A DNA stretch of 52,254 bases from a virus. The stretch is from positions 1 through 52,254 of IMG/VR virus record IMGVR_UViG_3300024344_000020; one strand, written 5' to 3'. The first letter of the stretch is position 1; each line of letters opens with the position of its first letter. The position numbers and the translations under genes were made by a program. The notes beneath the pieces are model-generated. The model searched no databases, was not told the origin of the DNA, and worked only from the letters and a program-made list of their open reading frames with translations. This document shows, piece by piece, positions 37,813-46,268 of this stretch.

Positions 37813-39481
37813 TAAGCAAGGATTAGCAGAGAAAGATATACCTAAGATTTCTATAAAGGAATGTAAGGAACAGTTCCCTGATTTAGATATAGATACTCTT
37901 GATACTGTAAAAGGAAAGGTACGATTAAAGTTAGATGGTACTCCTAGAAAGAAGAGAGGATATAAGAAAGGTATACCACGTAAGTATTCTAAAGTTAAAG
38001 GGGCTGCTCCCCAACGTAGAATAAATAAAGTAGCGGCAGGTAAGAAGAAGTCTCAGGCAGCAACAAAGATACGTAACGCTGAGGAAGGTACTCTACGTTC
38101 TAGTATTGTTAGTGATAAAGAGATAGCTACATCAGTAGGACAAGAGGATGCTAAGGTAGCGTTTAAACCTAACCCTGGACCACAGACAGAGTTCTTAGCA
38201 GCACCAGAGAAAGATGTACTGTATGGTGGTGCAGCTGGTGGTGGTAAGTCATACGCTATGTTAGTTGACCCGTTACGTTATGCACATAGACCACAACATA
38301 GGGCTCTTATCCTTAGACGTTCTATGCCAGAACTACGAGAGCTTATTGATAAATCAAGAGAACTATATCCTAAAGCATTCAAAGGTGCTAAGTTTAAAGA
38401 AGTAGATAGAACTTGGAAGTTTCCTTCAGGAGCTACTGTACAGTTTAGTTTCCTTGAGAAGGACGCAGATGTATATAGATATCAAGGACAAGCATATAGT
38501 TGGATAGGGTTTGATGAGATAACACACCTACCTACTGAGTTTGCTTGGAACTATCTAGCGTCTAGACTTAGAACAACAGACCCAGAGATACAAACATATA
38601 TGAGATGTACAGCTAACCCTGGTGGTTCTGGTGCTCATTGGGTAAAGAAGAGATACATTGAAGCTGCTCCCGCTAATGAATCATTCATTGGTGAAGACGA
38701 TATGACACGTAAGTTCATACCTGCTTTGTTAGATGATAACCCTTATCTATCTGGTACAGACTATAAGAAGATGTTAGCATCTCTACCTCCTGTACAACGT
38801 AAACAATTACTAGAAGGTAACTGGGATATTAATGAAGGTGCTGCCTTTGTAGAGTTTGATACATCTATACACGTCATACCTCCATTTGATATACCTCCTA
38901 GTTGGAATAGACTTAAAGGTGTTGACTATGGTTATGCGGCAGAGTCAGCAGTTATATGGGCAGCTGTAGACCCTAATGACGATACTCTTATCATCTATAG
39001 AGAGTTATATCAAAAAGGATTAACAGGTGAAGACTTAGCAGAACGAATGACAGCTTATGAACAAGGTGATGCTTTCTCTATCCCTGGTGTGTTAGATACA
39101 GCAGCTTGGAACAGAACTGGTTATACTGGTCCTACTATTGGTGAGATACTTGTTAGAGCAGGACACAAGCTAAGACCAGCAGATAAAAATAGACTAGCAG
39201 GTAAGGTACAGGTACACGAAAGACTTAAACAGAATAAGACAGACGGTAGACCTAAGATGCAGATATTTAATAGCTGTCCTAATCTAGTTAGAGAACTACA
39301 GACTATACCCGTAGATAAAACAAGACCAGAGGACGTAGACACTAAAGCAGCAGACCACGCATATGACGCATTAAGATATCTTATTATGTCTAGACCACGC
39401 TCAACTACCTTTAATGAGATGTTTGAGTTTAAAAAGAACTTAGATATACCTCAAATGGCAGATACTACTTTTGGTTATTAA
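37805..39481 (+). CDS. terL: Terminase large subunit
   Basis: A 558-residue protein. The N-terminal 120 residues are basic (KKRGYKKGIPRK...). ATPase: an adenine-binding Q in GPQTEFLAA, Walker A in YGGAAGGGKSYAM and Walker B in WIGFDEITH. Nuclease (RNase H fold): acidic residues in KGVDYGYAAES, VLDTAAWN and DHAYDALRYL. It packages DNA into the prohead and cuts it. Its start overlaps the previous gene by 8 bp. Confidence 0.96.
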   Translation: MANKQGLAEKDIPKISIKECKEQFPDLDIDTLDTVKGKVRLKLDGTPRKKRGYKKGIPRKYSKVKGAAPQRRINKVAAGKKKSQAATKIRNAEEGTLRSSIVSDKEIATSVGQEDAKVAFKPNPGPQTEFLAAPEKDVLYGGAAGGGKSYAMLVDPLRYAHRPQHRALILRRSMPELRELIDKSRELYPKAFKGAKFKEVDRTWKFPSGATVQFSFLEKDADVYRYQGQAYSWIGFDEITHLPTEFAWNYLASRLRTTDPEIQTYMRCTANPGGSGAHWVKKRYIEAAPANESFIGEDDMTRKFIPALLDDNPYLSGTDYKKMLASLPPVQRKQLLEGNWDINEGAAFVEFDTSIHVIPPFDIPPSWNRLKGVDYGYAAESAVIWAAVDPNDDTLIIYRELYQKGLTGEDLAERMTAYEQGDAFSIPGVLDTAAWNRTGYTGPTIGEILVRAGHKLRPADKNRLAGKVQVHERLKQNKTDGRPKMQIFNSCPNLVRELQTIPVDKTRPEDVDTKAADHAYDALRYLIMSRPRSTTFNEMFEFKKNLDIPQMADTTFGY

Positions 39482-39524
39482 TCAATGACTTACAATTATT
39501 TTCAAATTAATTTGCATTTAGGGG

Positions 39525-39553
39525 TTGACAAAACCTCTAAACAGGTGTATAAT
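39525..39553 (+). promoter_or_regulatory. Rightward late promoter, copy B, ahead of portal
   Basis: TTGACA (39525-39530), 17 bases, TATAAT (39548-39553). The surrounding 38 bp (39517-39554) are identical to 36853-36890. It gives the head genes their own promoter in the 105-bp gap between terL and the portal gene. Confidence 0.88.
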
Positions 39554-39586
39554 AGTATATACAAGTTATAAAAATATATAATATAA

Positions 39587-41830
39587 ATGGCTAAGAAAGA
39601 AGTCCCTCTGGATATAAACGAAAACCCTACGCCATTTGTATCTGCAGATGAGCTAGTACAGCCTGTATCACCAGAAGAAGGCACTAGTGAAATCTTTATA
39701 TCTAACCTAGCTAGATTAGTAGAAGAAAGATTCGAGTCAGCTGAGAGAGGCAGACGAGATGACGAGAAGAGATGGTTAGAGGCTTACCACAATTATCGTG
39801 GTATCTATAACAAGAACATTAAGTTTAAAGAGAACGAGAAGTCTAAGGTATTCATTAAGGTTACTAAGACTAAAGTACTTGCAGCTTATGGTCAACTTAT
39901 AGATGTAGTATTCTCAGGGGCTAAGTTCCCTATTCAAATTCAAGAGACTATACTCCCAGAAGGTATTGCAGAGTATGCTCATCTAAATCCTTTACAAGAA
40001 CAGAACGGTGGTCCTATGGACACATCACCTGAACTAGAAGGTAACTTAGACTATTCACCTACAGAAGGAATCACTAATGATAATGTAGGTAACTTCGACC
40101 CTTACGATGTAGGTTATGAAGGTGATGGTAATACGTTAGCTCCTGGAGCAATCCAGACTGACACTGACAAATTCTTAGGTTCTCTTGAAGAAGAGTATCA
40201 AAATGAAGGAGGTGATACAGTAGTCTCGGAGGGTGCATCGAGAGCACCAGAACAACCACAGATTCAGCCCGCTCAGATAGCTGCTCGTAGGATGGAGAAA
40301 TTAATTCACGACCAGATTGAGGAATCTAACGGAGCAACTGAATTACGTAACGCAATCTTTGAATCGGTACTATTAGGTACTGGTATCATCAAAGGTCCAT
40401 TTAATTATAATAAGACTATACATAAGTGGACCAAGGGAGAGAGTGGTAGAGAATACACTCCTGAAGAAGTAAGAGTACCACGCTTAGAGTTTGTTAGTGC
40501 TTGGGACTTCTACCCTGACCCTAACTCAACAGATATCGAAAGTGCTGAGTGGACAGTACACAGACATAAATATAATAAGACACAACTAAGAGCGTTAATG
40601 AATCGCCCTTACTTTGATAAGACTAAGATATCAGAATGTATTAAGCAAGGATATAATTATCAGAAGCGTTCATTTGAAGATGAGATTAAGTTAGATAATA
40701 ATTCATCTACATTCACAGACACAGAAAGATTTGAAGTACTAGAGTACTGGGGCGTTATGGATGCCGAGTACGCTAGAGATGCAGGGTTAGACATTGACGA
40801 TAGTGTTGATGACCTAGAAGAGATTCAAGTTAATGCTTGGGTATGCCAAGGAAAGATACTACGCTTAGTAGGTAATCCTTTCAAACCTTCTAGACTACCA
40901 TACAATGCAGTACCGTATGAGAAGAATCCATACTCTTTCTGGGGTATTGGTGTTCCAGAGAATATGGAAGACTCACAACAGATTATGAACGGTCACGCTA
41001 GAATGGCTATTGATAACTTAGCGTTAGCTGGTTCGTTAGTCTTTGATATTGATGAAGCTGCTTTAGTAGCAGGACAATCAATGGATATCTACCCAGGTAA
41101 GATATTCAAGAGACAAGCAGGTATGCCTGGTCAATCTATCTATGGACTTAAGTTCCCTAACACTGCACCAGAGAATATGCAGATGTTTGATAGGTTTAGA
41201 CAACTAGCAGATGAGTCTACAGGTATCCCATCATACTCACACGGTAACACAGGTGTACAAGGTATGACTAGAACAGCATCGGGTATGTCGATGCTTATGG
41301 GAGCTGCCTCATTAAACATTAAAACAGTTGTCAAGAACCTTGATGACTTCTTATTAAAACCATTAGCTGTAGCATTCTATCAATGGAATATGCAGTTCTA
41401 CGAAGGAGAATTAAATGTTGTTGGAGACCTTGAAATTAAAGCTACAGGCACTAGCTCGCTTATGCAGAAGGAAGTTAGGTCACAGAGACTCACTACGTTC
41501 CTTCAGTCAGTTCAGAACCCAGCTGTCGCTCCTTTTGTTAAAGTATCTAAAATCATTCAAGAGTTGGCTTACAGCCTTGACTTTGACCCTGAAGAAATAA
41601 TCAACTCACCTGAAGAGGCGGCAATCTATGCAGAAATTATCGGACTTCAAAATCAGCAACAACCACCTGGAGCAGATGGTCAACAATCCCCTATGGGTGA
41701 AGGTGGAGGAGTACCTGGAGGTGGAGCAGCTGAAGGTGTTACAGGCAATGGCGGCGGCAACATCGGAACAGGAAATGTACCGATGCCAGGGGAAGGTGAA
41801 TTTAGTCAAGCAGCTCCTACTGCTCCGTAA
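39587..41830 (+). CDS. Portal protein
   Basis: A 747-residue protein. It follows terL and precedes scaffold and capsid, the standard portal position. Features include a helical N-terminal domain (LARLVEERFESAERGRRDDEKRWLEAYHNYRGIY), KVFIKVTKTKVLAAYGQLIDVVF typical of marine podovirus portals, and MTRTASGMSMLMGAAS near the pore region. Residues about 150-240 are an acidic insertion; the C-terminus is Gly/Pro/Gln-rich. It is longer than the T7 portal (536). No ribosome site with strong consensus precedes ATG 39587. Confidence 0.9.
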   Translation: MAKKEVPLDINENPTPFVSADELVQPVSPEEGTSEIFISNLARLVEERFESAERGRRDDEKRWLEAYHNYRGIYNKNIKFKENEKSKVFIKVTKTKVLAAYGQLIDVVFSGAKFPIQIQETILPEGIAEYAHLNPLQEQNGGPMDTSPELEGNLDYSPTEGITNDNVGNFDPYDVGYEGDGNTLAPGAIQTDTDKFLGSLEEEYQNEGGDTVVSEGASRAPEQPQIQPAQIAARRMEKLIHDQIEESNGATELRNAIFESVLLGTGIIKGPFNYNKTIHKWTKGESGREYTPEEVRVPRLEFVSAWDFYPDPNSTDIESAEWTVHRHKYNKTQLRALMNRPYFDKTKISECIKQGYNYQKRSFEDEIKLDNNSSTFTDTERFEVLEYWGVMDAEYARDAGLDIDDSVDDLEEIQVNAWVCQGKILRLVGNPFKPSRLPYNAVPYEKNPYSFWGIGVPENMEDSQQIMNGHARMAIDNLALAGSLVFDIDEAALVAGQSMDIYPGKIFKRQAGMPGQSIYGLKFPNTAPENMQMFDRFRQLADESTGIPSYSHGNTGVQGMTRTASGMSMLMGAASLNIKTVVKNLDDFLLKPLAVAFYQWNMQFYEGELNVVGDLEIKATGTSSLMQKEVRSQRLTTFLQSVQNPAVAPFVKVSKIIQELAYSLDFDPEEIINSPEEAAIYAEIIGLQNQQQPPGADGQQSPMGEGGGVPGGGAAEGVTGNGGGNIGTGNVPMPGEGEFSQAAPTAP

Positions 41831-41845
41831 TAACGTAGTTAGCTA

Positions 41846-43153
41846 ATGGCATTACTGGAACACGAAGGTGAAATCCCAGAAGAGTATCTCACAGGTTTCG
41901 AGAGAGAGATGCAAGAAACTACTGATGGTAAGGTAACAAAGAGCTGGAAAGAATACGCTAAGGGTTACGTACCAAGAGATACTAAAGAAGTAAAGTTTGA
42001 CGAAGTAACGAATAAGACAGCTTGGTTTAAAGATAAGGATGAACTGGGAAAACAAACTCTTTCAGGTTCTTGGCAAACAGAATCAGGAAAACTGGGAAGA
42101 CAGAGGGAACAAGTAGACAGAGCTTCTCAATTAATGAGAGCTTGTAAGATGGGAGATACAAGTGCTTGTGACTTAATCCAAGCAAGTACCCCAGGATTTT
42201 CGTCTGATAAATTTAAAGCTTCACAAAAGAGAGGGATGATGAGCCCATACCAAAGAAAAGGATTTGCACAGGGTGGTATGTTAGACCAAACAGCTAAGCT
42301 GTGGAAGATGGAATCAACTTACCCAGAATTTCAAAAAGGCATCGCTTCACGCGTAACCAAAGATAGAGTGCCTACAACACCAATAGAGGAAGAATATATG
42401 TATAGTCCAACACAAGGCGGATACCCACAAGGATACGCAGAAGGTGGTTCAGTTTATGACACAGAAGGTTCTATGTTAGCACCTGAAGTACCGTTAGATT
42501 TTGAAGAAGAAATGCCTATGATGGAAGAGGAGTCTGAACTAGGATTATCTCCTGAAGAGACTGAGGTGTTAGCTCAAGCAATGTCTGATTATCCAGAACT
42601 AGAGGGTATCTTAAATAAAGTAGATAGTACACTTAATGATTCATTCACAGGGGATGGTTCTGTAGAAGGACCAGGTACAGAAACAAGTGACTCTATTAAT
42701 GCTAAGCTATCAGACGGTGAGTTCGTATTCACAGCTAAAGCAGTTAAACAATTAGGTGTAGATAAGCTACGTAAGATGATGGACAAAGCTGAAACAGATT
42801 ATGATGAAGCAGGTAATAAACAAGCCTTTGCTCAGATGGGTGACGCTGGTTTTGCATCGGGTGGTTTCTTCACACGTCCTGGTTATGAACACGGTGGTGA
42901 ACATACAGAGAAACCTCAATCAACTAAAGAAGATGTCACCTGGTACGAAGCATTAGGTTCAAAGCTTAAGGAGGCATCAAGGCGTTGGACCGAAGGTATG
43001 TCACACGGGTCGCGCGGTATAGGTTATGAGCTTGGTACACGAGACCGACTTAAGGCAGAACAACGACTCAAGGCAGAACAATACCTAGACCAAGAGGAAC
43101 AAAACCAACCCAGCGCAGAAGATATTAGAGAAGGTATGAGCCTATTCAAATAA
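41846..43153 (+). CDS. Virion-associated protein with GG motifs, unknown function
   Basis: A 435-residue protein between portal and scaffold. Recurrent GG motifs (FAQGGM, YAEGGSV, FASGGFF) and the phrase GPGTETSDSINAKLSDGEFVFTAKAV are typical of minor structural proteins of marine phages. The region around residues 200-250 is very acidic, and the end is a helix with two RLKAEQ repeats. Possible roles are a head-completion or internal protein; no enzymatic motif is seen. Confidence 0.7.
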   Translation: MALLEHEGEIPEEYLTGFEREMQETTDGKVTKSWKEYAKGYVPRDTKEVKFDEVTNKTAWFKDKDELGKQTLSGSWQTESGKLGRQREQVDRASQLMRACKMGDTSACDLIQASTPGFSSDKFKASQKRGMMSPYQRKGFAQGGMLDQTAKLWKMESTYPEFQKGIASRVTKDRVPTTPIEEEYMYSPTQGGYPQGYAEGGSVYDTEGSMLAPEVPLDFEEEMPMMEEESELGLSPEETEVLAQAMSDYPELEGILNKVDSTLNDSFTGDGSVEGPGTETSDSINAKLSDGEFVFTAKAVKQLGVDKLRKMMDKAETDYDEAGNKQAFAQMGDAGFASGGFFTRPGYEHGGEHTEKPQSTKEDVTWYEALGSKLKEASRRWTEGMSHGSRGIGYELGTRDRLKAEQRLKAEQYLDQEEQNQPSAEDIREGMSLFK

Positions 43154-43206
43154 ATTAACTATAAACCCCCAGCTAAACTGACGAGACACAAGCTGACTTT
43201 GTAGTG

Positions 43207-43305
43207 ACAACCCCAAGGCTACCCCCTACTATGTAGGAGCACCTTGGATTTTTAAATCTCGCAAGAGATGAGCAACCCCGAAAGCCACCCCATAACAATG
43301 GGCAC
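43207..43305 (+). ncRNA. Structured intergenic with two related 41-base units; first ends in a terminator
   Basis: CAACCCC...CACC-TT at 43208-43248 and CAACCCC...CACTT at 43272-43312 are alike. Unit 1 folds CCAAGG/CCTTGG around CCTAC/GTAGG and is followed by ATTTTTAAA, giving an intrinsic-terminator shape (43213-43253). Unit 2 folds CCCAT-AACA-ATGGG just ahead of the scaffold ribosome site. It fills the 167-bp gap between the GG-motif gene and the scaffold gene. Confidence 0.55.
43213..43253 (+). terminator. Intrinsic terminator between portal-side genes and scaffold
   Basis: Outer stem CCAAGG/CCTTGG (43213-43218 / 43242-43247), inner stem CCTAC/GTAGG (43225-43229 / 43233-43237), then TTTTT at 43249-43253. 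It may partially reduce read-through from the portal side; I see no clear new promoter before the scaffold gene. Confidence 0.55.
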
Positions 43306-43320
43306 TTAATGGAGGTCAAT

Positions 43321-44286
43321 ATGACAACAGCAACAGCAACAAGAACGGAGGAAATCCAACAACCACAAGCAAACCCTTATAACGCTAATAAGAAATGGGA
43401 CAACAGTAACAAAGATGCCAAACTAGGTATTGAGTCTGCTGATGATTCCTTAGCTTACCTAGCCCCTCGTAAGGAAGCAGTAATATCTAATGGTAAGACA
43501 CCAATCTTAGAAGAAGAAAAAGTTACTACAGATACTGCAGACAAAGAGGCTACCCAGGTAGACGATACTTATAAAGAAGAACCTAATGAGAAATTCAAGA
43601 AGGTAGACTTTAAAAAACGTTATGATGATTTGAAGAAACATTATGATAGAAAACTAGGAGACTGGAAATCTAAAGAGCAATCTTTAAAAGCAGAGATGCT
43701 TTCTAATCGTCCTACTTATAATGCCCCTAAAACCCCAGAAGAACTGGCTACTTTTAGAGAGGACTATCCTGATGTTTATGATGTAGTAGAAACAGTAGCA
43801 CATATGAGAGCTGAAGAGCAACTGTCTGATTTACAGGCACAAGTTAAACAGCTATCAGAGAAAGAGTACGTAGCAAATCGTAGAGCGGCAGAGCAAGAGC
43901 TCCTAAACCTACACCCTGACTTCACCCAGATTAGAGAATCTGAAGAGTTCCACGACTGGGCACGAGTTCAACCTGAAGCAATTCAGTCTTGGATTTATGA
44001 GAATGATGGAGATGCTACGTTAGCTTCTAGAGCTATTGACCTATACAAACAGGATGTTGGAGTCTCCACGAAGGCTGAGGCTGTGTCGAAAAAAACTAGT
44101 CCAGAAAAAGATACGAGAGGTTCGGCTGCAGATGCAGTATCAGTTAAAACGAAAGTTGACACTAATGCACCTCAAGAGAAAGTTTGGACAACCTCAGAAA
44201 TCGCTAACCTTTCTGTTGACCAGTATGAACAGTATCAGTCTGAGATTGATGCAGCTTTTCAAACTGGGAGAATTAAAGAAGGTTAG
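43321..44286 (+). CDS. Scaffolding protein
   Basis: A 321-residue protein from ATG 43321, chosen because GGAGG lies 5 bases ahead; the ATG at 43309 contains that site. It is acidic and mainly helical, with no hydrophobic core stretch. It has a central coiled coil (RYDDLKKHYDRKLGDWKSKEQSLKAEM) and a helical C-terminus (SVDQYEQYQSEIDAAFQTGRI). It lies directly before the capsid gene, the usual place of the capsid assembly scaffold. Confidence 0.85.
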   Translation: MTTATATRTEEIQQPQANPYNANKKWDNSNKDAKLGIESADDSLAYLAPRKEAVISNGKTPILEEEKVTTDTADKEATQVDDTYKEEPNEKFKKVDFKKRYDDLKKHYDRKLGDWKSKEQSLKAEMLSNRPTYNAPKTPEELATFREDYPDVYDVVETVAHMRAEEQLSDLQAQVKQLSEKEYVANRRAAEQELLNLHPDFTQIRESEEFHDWARVQPEAIQSWIYENDGDATLASRAIDLYKQDVGVSTKAEAVSKKTSPEKDTRGSAADAVSVKTKVDTNAPQEKVWTTSEIANLSVDQYEQYQSEIDAAFQTGRIKEG

Positions 44287-44355
44287 TATTATTAAGTAAT
44301 GATAGATTGCACCCTTATTAAATAGGTTGCTTGATATCTAAATAGGAGAAATATT

Positions 44356-45294
44356 ATGGGCTTTGAAACAGGCGCATCAATGAACTTCGACCCAGCCATT
44401 ACGGGGCAAACAAACTCGTCTTGGTTACCAGAAGTTTTTTCAAAGAAAGTACAAGTTGCTTTCCGTAAATCAGCAGTAGCTGAAGCAATCTGTAACACTG
44501 ATTATATGGGTGAAATCGCTCAGTTCGGTGATACAGTTAACATCATCAAAGAGCCACAGATTAGTGTAAATGCTTATACTCGTGACTTAGCATTGTCAAG
44601 TACTGACCTTACTGATGAAGAATTAGTTCTTCAAGTAGACCAAGCGCAATACTTTCAATTTGAAGTTGATGACTTAGAAGCACGTTTCTCACACGTAAAC
44701 TGGCAACAGATTGCGTCTGATAATGCTGCGTATAAGTTAAAAGACTCTTTTGATAGTAACGTACTGTCAGCAGCTGTAACAGGTGCTACAACTAATACGT
44801 ATGGTTCTGCGTCAGCACCTATTGATGTTGGTCACGACTCAGGTGAAGTTGACCCGTTGAATGTGTTAGCACGTTTAGCTCGTCAGTTAGATGATAACAA
44901 TGTTCCAGAAGAGAATCGTTGGGTTGTTGCATCACCTTCATTCTACGAAGAGTTAGCACAGACTAGTTCTAAGTTGATGTCAGTTGATTACAATCAAGGT
45001 GACGGTGGTCTTCGCAACGGTCTAGTTGCTTCAGGTTCACTACGTGGCTTCAAGATGTATAAGTCTAACAATATGCCTACCGTAACAGGTACTGGTTCGT
45101 ACACAGGTGCTGCGTTACCTACTGTACTAGCAGGTCATATGTCAGCTATTTCTTGTGCACAGTCTTTATCTACTGTTGAGACAGTTCGTTCTACTACTTC
45201 ATTCCGCGACATCGTAAGAGGTCTATTGGTATGGGGTCGTAAAGTATTACGTCCTGAGTCTTTAGCACTAGCTACTGTACAAGTTTACGACTAA
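44356..45294 (+). CDS. Major capsid protein, HK97-like fold
   Basis: A 312-residue protein. The order fits HK97-fold capsids of marine podoviruses: an N-terminal arm, WLPEVFSKKVQVAFRKSAVAEAICNTDYMGEI, an E-loop with FGDTVNIIKEP, a spine helix (DNAAYKLKDSFDSNVLSAAV), and C-terminal VASPSFYEELAQTS...FRDIVRGLLVWGRKVLRPESLALATVQV. The ribosome site TAGGAGAAATATT is strong. A hairpin follows the stop. About 415 such subunits would form a T=7 shell, by family knowledge. Confidence 0.92.
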   Translation: MGFETGASMNFDPAITGQTNSSWLPEVFSKKVQVAFRKSAVAEAICNTDYMGEIAQFGDTVNIIKEPQISVNAYTRDLALSSTDLTDEELVLQVDQAQYFQFEVDDLEARFSHVNWQQIASDNAAYKLKDSFDSNVLSAAVTGATTNTYGSASAPIDVGHDSGEVDPLNVLARLARQLDDNNVPEENRWVVASPSFYEELAQTSSKLMSVDYNQGDGGLRNGLVASGSLRGFKMYKSNNMPTVTGTGSYTGAALPTVLAGHMSAISCAQSLSTVETVRSTTSFRDIVRGLLVWGRKVLRPESLALATVQVYD

Positions 45295-45306
45295 ATCGTA
45301 ACCCTT

Positions 45307-45330
45307 AGAGAGTCCTTCATTGGGCTCTCT
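45307..45330 (+). terminator. Hairpin after the capsid gene
   Basis: AGAGAGTCC / GGGCTCTCT form a 9-bp stem (one G-T pair) with loop TTCATT. The T tract after it is poor (TCC), so it is a partial terminator or an mRNA-stabilising hairpin. Such hairpins after the capsid gene are common. Confidence 0.6.
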
Positions 45331-45353
45331 TCCACATTATATAAGAGGAAAGA

Positions 45354-46265
45354 ATGGCAGATAATCAAACATACTTAGGATTAACTAATGAAATATTAGG
45401 TGAACTTAACGAAGTCCAACTTACCTCTTCTAACTTCGCTGCCGCTAAAGGTATTCAGAAGTTTGTTAAAGATGCTATAAACAGAGCGTACTTTGATATT
45501 GCCAACGAGAACCCAGAGTTCCCTTGGCTATCTACATCTTGTGCAGGCGTTGATAACCAAGAGTACGGAAATACTTTTGTAGATTCTGTAGCAGGTACTA
45601 GATGGTACTTCTTAAAGAAACACTCTAGTGGTTCTCACGGCACAGCTAAAGACTTTGGTCGTATTGACTGGGATAACTTCTACCTGACTACAGAAGACGT
45701 AGGTACTTGTTCTGTTTTAGGTGTATGTTCAGACAGTACTTACACAACAGCTGACACTTGTGTAGCAGCCAGTAAAGTATGGACTGACTACGATACTTCA
45801 TCTACTTGTGTATCACCTAATACTTGGACAACAACACACACTACACCACACACCAGACAGAACTTAAAGTTCACAACAATTGAATCTTGGCGTAAGCATT
45901 ATAGAGAGTCTGATGATAACGCTAAAGATAGTGGTGAGTATGGTCAACCTACTAAGGTAATTATGTCTCCGTGCGGTCGTAAGTTTGGACTCTCCCCGTT
46001 GCCAGATAAAGCGTACAGAATCTATTTCTATGCTTGGGAACAGATTAATGAGTTAGAGAACGATACAGATACTGTACGATACCCAGAGCAATGGACAGCA
46101 GTCTTATCAGCTAGAGCTCGCTATTATGTGTGGCAGTTCAAAGAGAACATCCAACTAGCGGCATTAGCGCTAGACGAATATAAGAAAGGCATTAAACTTA
46201 TGAAGGCTTATACTGGTAAACCACAGCCTTCAATAATGACTGACGATAGAATAAGGTTCGTATAG
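45354..46265 (+). CDS. Tail tubular protein A (gp11-like adaptor)
   Basis: A 303-residue protein. The N-terminus, LGLTNEILGELNEVQLTSSNFAAAKGIQKFVKDAINRAYFDIA, is the family start, and the C-terminal part IQLAALALDEYKKGIKLMKAYTGKPQPSIMTDDRIRF is characteristic. It forms the ring below the portal. Residues about 117-160 carry a Cys-containing insertion (C119, C125, C136, C152) not typical of T7 gp11. The same type of motif recurs in the next gene. Read next to tail tubular B, the identification is strong. Confidence 0.88.
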   Translation: MADNQTYLGLTNEILGELNEVQLTSSNFAAAKGIQKFVKDAINRAYFDIANENPEFPWLSTSCAGVDNQEYGNTFVDSVAGTRWYFLKKHSSGSHGTAKDFGRIDWDNFYLTTEDVGTCSVLGVCSDSTYTTADTCVAASKVWTDYDTSSTCVSPNTWTTTHTTPHTRQNLKFTTIESWRKHYRESDDNAKDSGEYGQPTKVIMSPCGRKFGLSPLPDKAYRIYFYAWEQINELENDTDTVRYPEQWTAVLSARARYYVWQFKENIQLAALALDEYKKGIKLMKAYTGKPQPSIMTDDRIRFV

Positions 46266-46268
46266 GAT

